DNA from: Cytophagales bacterium
GTDB taxonomy: Bacteria > Bacteroidota > Bacteroidia > Cytophagales > Cyclobacteriaceae
Assembly: GCA_022360055.1 (NCBI GenBank)
Contig: JAKSDO010000187.1
Location: forward strand, 124,001 to 188,000
Direction of reading: 5' to 3'
DNA length: 64,000 nt
The notes beneath the pieces are model-generated. The model worked only from the letters and a program-made list of their open reading frames with translations. It was not told where the DNA came from and ran no database searches. Below are positions 19,070 through 27,674 of this stretch, in pieces (the stretch's first letter is position 1; every line of letters starts with the position of its first letter). Made by a program: the position numbers and the translations under genes.

Positions 19070-19636
19070 TTGGGTAAAAAGCAAACAGGCGCCACAAATA
19101 CATTGGATAAGGCAGCTTTCGAAGAAATATTCAGAAGCTACTTTACTCCACTTTGCTCCTTTGCCCAAAAATTCGTTCAGGATATTGACGAAGCCAAGGA
19201 TATTGTACACAATGTATTTGTCAATCTTTGGAACAGGCGAGATGAGGTGGATATGGAAACTTCATTAAAGTCCTACCTTTTTCAGGGGGTACACAACCGG
19301 AGCCTGAATTATATTCGGGATACTAAAAAACTGGTTCAATTTGATGCCCCTCAAAACGAAGCAGAGCTTGGCCTGTATTTGGATGCAAAAGATCATCTCG
19401 AATCATCCGAAGCAGAACGAAGAATCAACCAGGCTTTAGACAACTTACCGGATAAGTGCCAGGAGATATTCCTGATGAATCGCTTTGACGGATTAAAGTA
19501 CCGGGAGATTGCTGAAAAGTTGAATATTTCGGTAAAAACAGTGGAGACTCAAATGTCAAGGGCATTGAAAACTTTAAGAGAAAGACTGTCGGATATGATT
19601 GCCGTGCTCGTCTTTTTCTTTTTGAATAATTTATGA
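19070..19636 (+). CDS. ECF-type RNA polymerase sigma factor (locus 2)
   Basis: 188 residues from the TTG at 19070. The frame extends to 18995, but that extension runs into the divergent symporter gene and is not family-like. Region 2: FEEIFRSYFTPLCSFAQKF and DEAKDIVHNVFVNLWNRRD. Region 4: LPDKCQEIFLMNRFDGLKYR then EIAEKLNISVKTVETQMSRA. A FecR gene follows after 136 nt, then an STN-bearing receptor, so this is a second, independent surface-signalling module. Confidence 0.9.
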   Translation: MGKKQTGATNTLDKAAFEEIFRSYFTPLCSFAQKFVQDIDEAKDIVHNVFVNLWNRRDEVDMETSLKSYLFQGVHNRSLNYIRDTKKLVQFDAPQNEAELGLYLDAKDHLESSEAERRINQALDNLPDKCQEIFLMNRFDGLKYREIAEKLNISVKTVETQMSRALKTLRERLSDMIAVLVFFFLNNL

Positions 19637-19772
19637 AAATGTGTAGGGGTAAATTGAAATTGGAGTGTGATGGTGTAGGGTGGCCAAAGGCATTCGTGGC
19701 AGTTATCGGCAGCGGAGCAAAGTGTTTCTTTACGAAATCATCGCCTGCTGTGTACAACAAACACCTCCGGAT

Positions 19773-20771
19773 ATGAACAATAGGAATAACGATAGCGCAT
19801 ACATCGATCTGATCACAAGGAAATTGAGTAATGAAATTTCTCCGGAGGAAGATCAAAAACTCGGCATGTGGCTTTCCGAAAGCAATGAAAACCAACAGCT
19901 TTTTGACAGCTACAAAGCTACCTGGTATGAAATGGATCGCGTCAAAGGCAAGACTTCAAAGGACATAGACTCCGAATGGGCCAGGCTGGAACAGGCCATA
20001 GATTTTGAGGGACGAACCATTCGGATAAACGCAAAATTTACCCATGTATACAGATACGCTGCGGCAATTCTGATGATAGCGGTCTCTGCCTTTTTGATTT
20101 ATTATTTTTTAAGCAACAGGGGAACCGAGCAACTGGTTGCGCGGGCTCAAATAGAAGAAGTGAAATTATCCGAAGGATCGAAGGTGACTGTCAACTCCAA
20201 TTCAACCTTTACCTATCCCAAAAAATTCGAAAAGGACAAACGCGAAGTAGAGCTATCGGGAGAAGCGTTTTTTGAAGTGGCAATGGACCCTGAACGCCCG
20301 TTCATCATCCATACCGGAGATATTCGAGTCGAAGTGCTGGGTACCTCATTTAATGTGAAAGCCTATGAGCATCATAGACAAATCGAAGTGACTGTGTCTT
20401 CCGGTAAAGTAGCTGTTTATCCACAACAAAATCCGGATGACCGGGTAGTGTTAGTGAAGGGGCAAAAGGCCATTTTCCATAAATCTTCAACGAAGATTGA
20501 AAAATCCCTGAATGAAGATATCAATTTTAATTCCTGGAAAACCAAAGTGATCATTTTCGAAGATGCGCCAATGCCGGAAGTGATTCGCATTATCAATGAG
20601 ATATATAAAAGCGATCTTATGCTTATCGGAGATCGGCTCGATGAGTGTCCCGTGACCACTACCTTTGATAATCAGTCGCTGGAAAGTGTCTTAAATGTAT
20701 TGAGATCAACACTCGACCTGACGATTGAACGGAAAGGAGATCGTTATGAAATTTCAGGTAAAGGCTGTTGA
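19773..20771 (+). CDS. FecR-family anti-sigma regulator (locus 2)
   Basis: 332 residues from ATG 19773 (NNRNNDSAYIDLITRKLSNE). A GTG at 19680 in the same frame would add 31 unlikely residues. It has a cytoplasmic anti-sigma region (about 1-90), one membrane helix (YAAAILMIAVSAFLIYYFL) and a periplasmic FecR domain (EEVKLSEGSKVTVNSNSTF, LSGEAFFEVAMDPERPFII, VEVLGTSFNVKAYE). The C-terminal part is DUF4974-like (FEDAPMPEVIRIINEIYKSD). It is expected to hold the sigma factor of this locus and to be relieved by the receptor at 20834. Confidence 0.93.
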   Translation: MNNRNNDSAYIDLITRKLSNEISPEEDQKLGMWLSESNENQQLFDSYKATWYEMDRVKGKTSKDIDSEWARLEQAIDFEGRTIRINAKFTHVYRYAAAILMIAVSAFLIYYFLSNRGTEQLVARAQIEEVKLSEGSKVTVNSNSTFTYPKKFEKDKREVELSGEAFFEVAMDPERPFIIHTGDIRVEVLGTSFNVKAYEHHRQIEVTVSSGKVAVYPQQNPDDRVVLVKGQKAIFHKSSTKIEKSLNEDINFNSWKTKVIIFEDAPMPEVIRIINEIYKSDLMLIGDRLDECPVTTTFDNQSLESVLNVLRSTLDLTIERKGDRYEISGKGC

Positions 20772-20833
20772 TCAGGGAAAAAGGTATTAAAACGCGATAA
20801 ATTGAATGAAACACCTCAATCCTGAATTTGGCC

Positions 20834-23488
20834 ATGAAATACCTGATCGTTTTTAATTTTTTCTTTTGGTGGAACTCATGGAATGATCTTGCCTTTTCAC
20901 AGTCATCGCCACTGGACAATCGCATATCCGTTGACTTTAATTCCGAAAAACTCGGTAAGGCGCTGAAGGTAATTGAAAAGAAAGGCGGATTTAAATTCTC
21001 ATACTCAAGGAAGATTGTTCCCGTTCAAAAAAAGATGACATATCAAGCATACAACCGGACCATCTCTGAAGTTCTCAAACAAATTCTTTCGCCTCTGGGA
21101 ATTGAATTTTTCCAGGTTGAAAAACAAATTGTATTGAGGCGGGCAAAAGCTTCTAAAACAGAATCATCATCTCCCCTGCCCGCAACTAAGCCAAAACTAA
21201 ACCATACATTAAGCGGCTATATCCGGGACCTGAACAGTGGGGAATCCCTGATCGGCGCTACCATTTTCATAGAAGAGTTAAAATCCGGTTCCATCACCAA
21301 TGCATATGGATTCTATTCCATCACTATTCCCGAAGGCGATTACACATTTTCTTATTCCTACATTGGTTTTAAGGAGATCACAAAAGAAGTAAATCTCAAT
21401 CAAAATATTGAATTGGACATCTTACTGGACGAGGATACGGAGTTCTTACAGGAGGTCGTGGTTGATGCGAGTAAATCAATTCCTTTTATTGAAAACGTAC
21501 AAAAGGGGCACACCGGTCTGCTTCCAATATCGGTGACGCAAATGCCCGCTTTAATGGGAGAACATGATGTGATAAAATCGCTTCAGTCTGTCCCGGGCAT
21601 TAAACTCTTTGCTGACGGGTCCACCAATTTTCATGTGCGGGGAGGCGATCGGGATCAAAATCTGATCTTACTCGACGAAGCACCGATCTATAATCCATCT
21701 CATGTACTGGGCTTGTTTTCCACAATTATTCCGGATGCAGCCAAGGACATCAATATTTATAAGGGGGACTTACCGGTTCAGCAAGGTGGAAGGCTCTCGT
21801 CTTTGATCGATATTAAAACAAATGAGGGGAATCTGAAAAAATTGGTCTTTTCCGGAAGCCTTGGACTCGCAGCAAGTCGATTGGCGCTGGAAGGCCCGTT
21901 GAAAAAAGACAAAAGCTCATTCTTTATATCTGCGCGATTTTCTAACCTCAACTGGTTTACAAAAAATATTGCCTCATCCAACGCCAACATTGGATTTTAT
22001 GATTTTAATACAAAGTTCAATGTTTCATTAAATAAGAATAACAGGCTCTATTTTTCATTTTATTCCGGCCTGGACAATTTTGAAGATATCGGGAATTCCG
22101 GCATTCGATGGGGCAATTTTGCCGGAACAATCCGGTGGAACCATATCTTCAATAGCAAGTTGTTCTCGAATACAACACTTTATTCCTCTTCCTACAATTA
22201 TTATCTGATCACCTCAGTTCCAAATAATGATCGCTGGCACTCGAGCATTGCAAACATAAGTCTTAAATCTGATTTCAGCTATTTTATTAATCCTGAAAAT
22301 AACCTGTATTTCGGAGCGAAGCTGAGCTATCACGGTTTTAATCCCGGTAACTATGAACCGGGCAATGGCATTCTTCCCCAATCCGTCCCTGTAGTTTCGA
22401 AAAAGAATACCAATGAAATCGCTTTATATGCCGGAAATGAGCAGCAATTTTTTGAGAAAATATCCATCAAGTATGGATTGAGGCTTTCGGTTTGGCAAAA
22501 TATCGGTCCGGCTGTCGAATATGACTACGACGAAAATTACAACCCCATCGGGGCCAGGCAATTTAGTCGCGGAAAAGTTTACAATTCTTATGCAGAACTC
22601 GCGCCAAGATTGGGACTGGCCTATCAGGTAGGGCCGGGGTTTTCAGCTAAAGCATTTTATTCAAGATCTGTTCAGAATGTCCACTTAATCACCAATAGCA
22701 TCAGCCCTTTCACCAATTTTGAAGTGTGGCTCCCCAGCTCCCCGAACATCAAGCCGCAAAAAGCAGATCAGGTAGGAGGAGGATTGTTCATGAAATGGCC
22801 GCAAAAAGGCCTCGCTTTAAACGGGGAGATATATTATAAATGGATGGATAACCAGATTGATTATGCCGATCACGCCTCCATGATTTTAAATCCTTATATT
22901 GAGGGAGAATTGCGATTCGGAAAAGGAAGAGCTTATGGCGCAGAAATTCAGTTAGAAAAAAAACAAGGCAAACTTACCGGATGGATCGGATATTCTTACT
23001 CGCGCTCATTCCGAAAAATTGTTGAAATCAATAACGGTAATGAATTCCCGACTTATTTTGACAGGCCTCATGAAATTTCATTATTTCTTATGCAAAAATT
23101 GGGGAGAAAATGGAACATCAGCACCAATTGGATTTACAATACGGGAGCGAGTTACACGACACCGACTGCTTTTTTCAAGTTTGAATCTCAGACTGTCCCC
23201 ATCTACACTGAGCGCGGGAATGACCGCATGCCAGATTACCACCGCTTGGATCTCTCCGTTAATTTTCAGTTGAACCGACCTGGGAACCGGTTTAAACATC
23301 ACCTGAATTTTTCTATTTATAATTTTTACGGCCGGCACAATCCGGTTTATCTGAATTTCAACAAAACCATTGCACTCAACGGCGACCTCTTAGTTCCGGG
23401 AGACCTTTTCTTGCCGCCGGACCAAACTGCGAGCTATACGTACATTTACAATTTCATTCCATCCGTAAGTTACAATTTTAAGCTATGA
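20834..23488 (+). CDS. TonB-dependent outer-membrane receptor with STN and carboxypeptidase-like domains
   Basis: 884 residues from ATG 20834; a TTG two codons upstream is the alternative. A signal peptide (ends near residue 25) is followed by an STN domain (about 33-95, KLGKALKVIEKKGGFKFSYS). A carboxypeptidase-regulatory-like domain comes next (about 125-210, SGESLIGATIFIEELKSGS), then a plug (MGEHDVIKSLQSVPGIK; FHVRGGDRDQNLILLDEAPI) and a barrel ending NFKL. Unlike SusC proteins it has no SusD partner. The DUF4249 gene overlaps its end by 4 nt. The STN domain links it to the sigma/FecR pair just upstream. The ligand is unknown. Confidence 0.94.
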   Translation: MKYLIVFNFFFWWNSWNDLAFSQSSPLDNRISVDFNSEKLGKALKVIEKKGGFKFSYSRKIVPVQKKMTYQAYNRTISEVLKQILSPLGIEFFQVEKQIVLRRAKASKTESSSPLPATKPKLNHTLSGYIRDLNSGESLIGATIFIEELKSGSITNAYGFYSITIPEGDYTFSYSYIGFKEITKEVNLNQNIELDILLDEDTEFLQEVVVDASKSIPFIENVQKGHTGLLPISVTQMPALMGEHDVIKSLQSVPGIKLFADGSTNFHVRGGDRDQNLILLDEAPIYNPSHVLGLFSTIIPDAAKDINIYKGDLPVQQGGRLSSLIDIKTNEGNLKKLVFSGSLGLAASRLALEGPLKKDKSSFFISARFSNLNWFTKNIASSNANIGFYDFNTKFNVSLNKNNRLYFSFYSGLDNFEDIGNSGIRWGNFAGTIRWNHIFNSKLFSNTTLYSSSYNYYLITSVPNNDRWHSSIANISLKSDFSYFINPENNLYFGAKLSYHGFNPGNYEPGNGILPQSVPVVSKKNTNEIALYAGNEQQFFEKISIKYGLRLSVWQNIGPAVEYDYDENYNPIGARQFSRGKVYNSYAELAPRLGLAYQVGPGFSAKAFYSRSVQNVHLITNSISPFTNFEVWLPSSPNIKPQKADQVGGGLFMKWPQKGLALNGEIYYKWMDNQIDYADHASMILNPYIEGELRFGKGRAYGAEIQLEKKQGKLTGWIGYSYSRSFRKIVEINNGNEFPTYFDRPHEISLFLMQKLGRKWNISTNWIYNTGASYTTPTAFFKFESQTVPIYTERGNDRMPDYHRLDLSVNFQLNRPGNRFKHHLNFSIYNFYGRHNPVYLNFNKTIALNGDLLVPGDLFLPPDQTASYTYIYNFIPSVSYNFKL

Positions 23489-24294
23489 GAAAAATATGGT
23501 TTTATATCGCAGAGATGATCATACTACTCGGTTGTGAAGAAGCTACCAATTGGGAGTTGGAAACACAGGAGACCGATTTGTTGGTTGTAGAAGCCCAGGT
23601 AACAAACGAATTGAAATCGCATTTGGTAAAGCTTTACCGTACGGTTACCGACCTGAATGCTCCGCCGGAACCGGTTTCGGGAGCAACTGTGATTGTAGGA
23701 ACCGAAGGTAACACGGCACTTTTCGCTGAATTTCCTGTCGGATCGGGCATGTATTATTCGGACACGGTCCAGGCCGTTGTAGGAAAGGCTTATCAACTTT
23801 ATATTAACGTTAAAGGAAAAGCGTACCGCGCCGTTACGCAAATGGTGCCCGTCACCCCTTTAAAACCGTTGAGTTATCACCTTGTAGATGGTGAAAACAG
23901 ACTTTATGAGATCAACTTTCAGGACAGCGACAAACCTTCTAAAAAAGAATACTGGATCAGTTGGGGACACTTACCGGAATTCCGGGAACTTCCGCGTACA
24001 GAAACCCTGGCCAGAACCTATCATTACACGTTAGAGACAATTGATGTCAACCAGCTCTTTAAGCCGGATAAAGACAACATCAGGTTCCCCGCCGGTTCCG
24101 TCGTTTTAAGAAAAAAATATTCCATGTCGGAAGACCAGCAGGCGTTTTACCGGACATTTCTGTCTGAAACTCAATGGAGAGGCAGCCCTTTTGACATTCA
24201 GAAAGGGAATGTAATCACCAACCTAAGCGATGGGGCCATTGGTTATTTTTCGGTTTCTACCGTGATTTCGGATACCACCGTGATTGTTCCTTGA
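23485..24294 (+). CDS. DUF4249 family lipoprotein
   Basis: A 269-residue exported protein whose signal ends in a lipobox-like Cys (IILLGCEEATNWEL, Cys near residue 17). The body is beta-rich (LLVVEAQVTNELKSHLVKLY; SGATVIVGTEG; AYQLYINVKGKAYRAVTQMV), as in DUF4249 proteins. These in Bacteroidota are encoded directly after STN-type TonB receptors and are presumed accessory surface lipoproteins. The ATGA overlap with the receptor gene indicates coupled translation. Function unknown. Confidence 0.88.
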   Translation: MRKIWFYIAEMIILLGCEEATNWELETQETDLLVVEAQVTNELKSHLVKLYRTVTDLNAPPEPVSGATVIVGTEGNTALFAEFPVGSGMYYSDTVQAVVGKAYQLYINVKGKAYRAVTQMVPVTPLKPLSYHLVDGENRLYEINFQDSDKPSKKEYWISWGHLPEFRELPRTETLARTYHYTLETIDVNQLFKPDKDNIRFPAGSVVLRKKYSMSEDQQAFYRTFLSETQWRGSPFDIQKGNVITNLSDGAIGYFSVSTVISDTTVIVP

Positions 24295-24469
24295 TTTTTA
24301 TTTGGGCCGGATAATCATTTTAATGCCTTCGGGGGTTATCCCGATGCATATTGGATGATGATTCCATCTTGTACAGATCTATTAGTCTTTTGAAAATGAT
24401 TTATTGGGAATAAATCGGGTTAATCATTATATTTTACCTAATCTCCGTTCATTCAAATCTCTTTTTACC

Positions 24470-24477
24470 TACCTTTG
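24470..24477 (+). promoter_or_regulatory. Putative -7 box of the amidase-like gene promoter
   Basis: TACCTTTG fits the Bacteroidota TAnnTTTG element exactly and lies 23 nt before the ATG at 24501, leaving a short leader. No good TTTG/TTG -33 box was found at the expected distance. Confidence 0.45.
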
Positions 24478-24500
24478 CTCTCTCCGTAATACGCATTTTA

Positions 24501-27500
24501 ATGAGGCGAAAAAATCTGATTTTCAGCTTAATAATTTTATTTCAACTTTGCTTTACGCCTATCTTTTCCCAAACCAAAAAAACGCTGAAACTTTATAAAA
24601 AAGCAAGCAAACACTTACGGGAATGGAAAAATCCACATTCCGGTTGGAATCATATCGGGACTATAAAGATTGACACATTTTTCATCAATTCGGACGAAAA
24701 GAAACTGGAGTTTCAATTTGGCAAGCCGCTGTCTTATTTGCCGGTACGCGAAGAAAACCATCAACAAACCATCAAGTCACTAGAGGAATGCCTGGGCAAA
24801 AAATTTAGGGATTTTGAGATCACGGTAAAAACCAATGGTCAACCCCTCAAATCACTGATCCCGAATATCTATAGAAAATCCATGAACGTGGATCGGGAAC
24901 GAATCAGGACTTCGTCAGAAAACCGCATTCCGGTTGTCCGAAACCTGAGCCGCGACATTCCCAAATACGGATTATACAATAAAAACATTGCCCTATGGCA
25001 CAGTCACGGATGGTATTATGAAGCCAAGCTGGATCGCTGGGAATGGCAACGCGCCAGGTTATACGGCACGGTAGAGGATCTTTTCCCAATGACTTTTGTT
25101 CTTCCCTACCTTGTGCCAATGCTTGAAAATGCCGGTGCGAATGTCTTTTTGCCCAGAGAAAGAGATACGCAAGTCCATGAAGTGATTGTTGATAATGACG
25201 GTTCGATACGGAATTCTGAAATTGTGCTCAACGGAATCATGCCCGATACGATTAATAGCCCTGGCTTTAAAACGAAGAATGTTTTATTTGCAGGAGAAAA
25301 TCCTTTTCACCTGGGAGGGCATTTCAAATTCGATTCGGCCATTGGGGAGCATCAATACGTTGACTACATCCCTGACATTCCCGAAGACGGAGCATACGCC
25401 GTATATATTTCATATATTCAATCGTCAGAAAACGCAACCGATGCAAGATACTCGGTTTTTCATGCCGGCGGAAAAACAGACTTTCTGGTCAATCAGCAAA
25501 TCGGAGGCAGCACCTGGATCTACCTCGGAACATTTCGATTTGCAAAAGGGAAAAATGCCAAACAAGGATCCGTAAGGCAGAGTTTACAATGTGAATCGGG
25601 TGGAAGCATCACAGCAGATGCGGTAAAATTCGGAGGAGGTATGGGCAACATTGCCCGACGGCCGGCAAATGAAATCTTACCGAATCAATGGTCATTGAAG
25701 AAGGATCAAAAGGAAACAGAATTATCATCTGAAACAGCCAATCCGGATCAATTTCAATGGAAAACCAGTAATCGCCCGAGATATCAGGAAGGAGCGCGCT
25801 ATTACCTTCAGTATGCCGGGTTCCCGGATACTTTGGTATACAGCCTGAACAAAGGCAAAAATGACTACAATGACGATTACCAATCCCGGGGTGAATGGGT
25901 AAATTATTTAATGGGTGCGCCAAACGGACCAAATATCAATCGCAATGCAGGCGGATTGAAAATCCCGATCGACCTTTCATTGGCATTTCATACCGATGCC
26001 GGCGTAACACCAAGAGATTCGATCATTGGAACACTGGGAATTTACAGCTCGGAACGAGATGAGGGAAAGTTCCCAAATGGGCAGTCAAAGGAGGTAAACC
26101 GCGAACTGACCGACATTATTCAAACTGAAATTGTCCGCGACATACGAGCGCTTTTTATGCCTGATTGGTCGAGGAGAGGGCTGTGGAACAAGGAGTACTC
26201 GGAAGCCTGGAGACCAAATGTACCGGCCGTATTGCTGGAATTACTTTCCCACCAGAATCTAACCGACATGGGTTTTGGCCTTGACCCGCGATTCAAGTTT
26301 GCGGTAAGCAGGGCGATCTATAAGGGCATCGCTAAGTTCCTGGCTTTTCAAAACGGGGTAGATTATGTGATCCAACCCTTACCCGTGGATCATTTTTCAA
26401 TGAAAAAAATTGATGATAAAACAATCGAGTTAAGTTGGCAACCCGTACCGGATTCTTTGGAGCCTTCGGCGGTTCCCGCAAAATATAAACTGTACCGGCG
26501 TACAGGTAAGGGAGGTTTCGACAATGGGTTGGTGGTAAATGACACATCGGTAAAAATTTCGTTGGATGAATTTGGCAAAATTTACAGTTTCAAAGTGGCG
26601 GCTGTAAACGAAGGGGGGGAAAGCTTTCCAAGTGAGATTCTTTCCGTTGGATTATTGGAAAACGAAAAATTGCCGATTTTGGTTGTCAACGGATTTGACC
26701 GGGTATCTGCTCCGGCCATGATTGACCAAGGTGATTTCGGAGGAATCTCTTATTGGGATGATGAGGGTGTACCGGACAAGTATAATATTGGTTATGTTGG
26801 CCAACAATATGATTTTGACCGAAAATCCGTATGGCTCGACGATGACAGTCCGGGATGGGGCGCCAGTCACGGGGATATGGAGGATAAGCTGATCCCCGGA
26901 AATTCTTTCGATAATACTTATATCCATGGACTGGCCATCATGGAGGCGGGATATTCTTTTATTTCCACAAGTGACGAGGCATTATCCGATCCGGGCTTTG
27001 AAACCGAAATTTTCAATACCATTGACCTGATTTATGGCGAAGAGAAAACGACTGAAACGTTAAATGGAGATCTTTTCAAGGTTTTTGATGTACCTATGCG
27101 CCACAAGATAAAAGCATTTACAGATGCGGGGGGAAATGTTTTTGTCTCAGGGGCATATATCGGTTCGGATCATATTACAAATAAAGATTCCGTTGTCATG
27201 AAATTCGCAAACGAAGTTTTACATTTTAAATGGCGGACAAATCATGCCGCAAGAAAAGGTGAGGTCTGTGCTTCGGATTACTCAAACAAGGCTTTTACCG
27301 GTAAACTGGAATTCAACACGGCTTATCACCCCGAAATTTACAAAGTTGAAGCTCCCGATGCGGTCGAACCCGCCGGGAACGGGGCAGTTACGGCTTTCAG
27401 GTACAGCGAAAATAATGTAAGCGCCGGAATCATGTTTTCGGGAAAATATAAAACGGTTGTTCTTGGTTTTCCATTTGAAACCATATTGGAAGAAACAGAA

Positions 27501-27542
27501 AGAAATCGCTTGATGAAACAAGTTTTAGATTATCTTGAATGA
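24501..27542 (+). CDS. Exported amidase_3-like protein with inserted golvesin-type domain and Fn3 domain
   Basis: 1013 residues with a signal peptide (residues 1-24). The protein looks like an N-acetylmuramoyl-L-alanine amidase (amidase_3) interrupted by another domain. The first half (about 160-225) has a His-rich zinc-site start (ALWHSHGW) and an ANVFLPRERD strand. About 255-385 resembles the golvesin C-terminal/xanthan-lyase type module (DYIPDIPEDGAYAVYISYI; GSITADAVKFGGG). The second half (about 430-615) carries LSLAFHTDAG (His 497) and PAVLLELLSHQNLTDMGFG (Glu 580), the usual third ligand and catalytic Glu. A fibronectin III domain (about 625-715) and an uncharacterised C-terminus follow. 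It probably cuts peptide stems from peptidoglycan outside the inner membrane. It heads a run of salvage-type genes. Confidence 0.75.
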   Translation: MRRKNLIFSLIILFQLCFTPIFSQTKKTLKLYKKASKHLREWKNPHSGWNHIGTIKIDTFFINSDEKKLEFQFGKPLSYLPVREENHQQTIKSLEECLGKKFRDFEITVKTNGQPLKSLIPNIYRKSMNVDRERIRTSSENRIPVVRNLSRDIPKYGLYNKNIALWHSHGWYYEAKLDRWEWQRARLYGTVEDLFPMTFVLPYLVPMLENAGANVFLPRERDTQVHEVIVDNDGSIRNSEIVLNGIMPDTINSPGFKTKNVLFAGENPFHLGGHFKFDSAIGEHQYVDYIPDIPEDGAYAVYISYIQSSENATDARYSVFHAGGKTDFLVNQQIGGSTWIYLGTFRFAKGKNAKQGSVRQSLQCESGGSITADAVKFGGGMGNIARRPANEILPNQWSLKKDQKETELSSETANPDQFQWKTSNRPRYQEGARYYLQYAGFPDTLVYSLNKGKNDYNDDYQSRGEWVNYLMGAPNGPNINRNAGGLKIPIDLSLAFHTDAGVTPRDSIIGTLGIYSSERDEGKFPNGQSKEVNRELTDIIQTEIVRDIRALFMPDWSRRGLWNKEYSEAWRPNVPAVLLELLSHQNLTDMGFGLDPRFKFAVSRAIYKGIAKFLAFQNGVDYVIQPLPVDHFSMKKIDDKTIELSWQPVPDSLEPSAVPAKYKLYRRTGKGGFDNGLVVNDTSVKISLDEFGKIYSFKVAAVNEGGESFPSEILSVGLLENEKLPILVVNGFDRVSAPAMIDQGDFGGISYWDDEGVPDKYNIGYVGQQYDFDRKSVWLDDDSPGWGASHGDMEDKLIPGNSFDNTYIHGLAIMEAGYSFISTSDEALSDPGFETEIFNTIDLIYGEEKTTETLNGDLFKVFDVPMRHKIKAFTDAGGNVFVSGAYIGSDHITNKDSVVMKFANEVLHFKWRTNHAARKGEVCASDYSNKAFTGKLEFNTAYHPEIYKVEAPDAVEPAGNGAVTAFRYSENNVSAGIMFSGKYKTVVLGFPFETILEETERNRLMKQVLDYLE

Positions 27543-27577
27543 AACTCTCCGGTCGAATCGGGGATAAAATAAATACT

Positions 27578-27674
27578 ATGAAACCGGTAGGACCGGAGCA
27601 AACTCAGGACACACACGAGCATGATTATATTGCTCTGTGTGTCAGCAAACTAAAAAAATATAAACGGATGAAAA
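27578..27674 (+). repeat. 97-bp dispersed hairpin element, copy 1
   Basis: About 94% identical (6 differences) to 56780-56876. It starts at ATGAAA (27578) and ends with ATGAAAA (27668-27674), the start of the glycosyltransferase gene; sequence outside these limits is unrelated between copies. Hairpin 1: CCGGT-AGG-ACCGG (27584-27596). Hairpin 2: a 14-nt arm at 27608-27621 pairs with a 13-nt arm at 27631-27643, 13 bp with one bulged C (27616) and a 9-nt loop. No T-run follows, so it is not a terminator. All 30 codons from 27578 are open and in frame with the gene. Confidence 0.85.

Noticed and set aside
24404-24598. 64-codon frame overlapping the start of the amidase-like gene
   Set aside because: Runs across the likely promoter and into the signal peptide region of the real gene in another frame.
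27551-27566. GGTCGAATCGGGG resembling a tRNA T-arm
   Set aside because: No acceptor stem or anticodon arm can be folded around it.
27578-27674. Interpretation of the 97-bp repeat as a rho-independent terminator
   Set aside because: The large hairpin is AT/GT alternating, bulged and not followed by a T-run, and it lies against a start codon.
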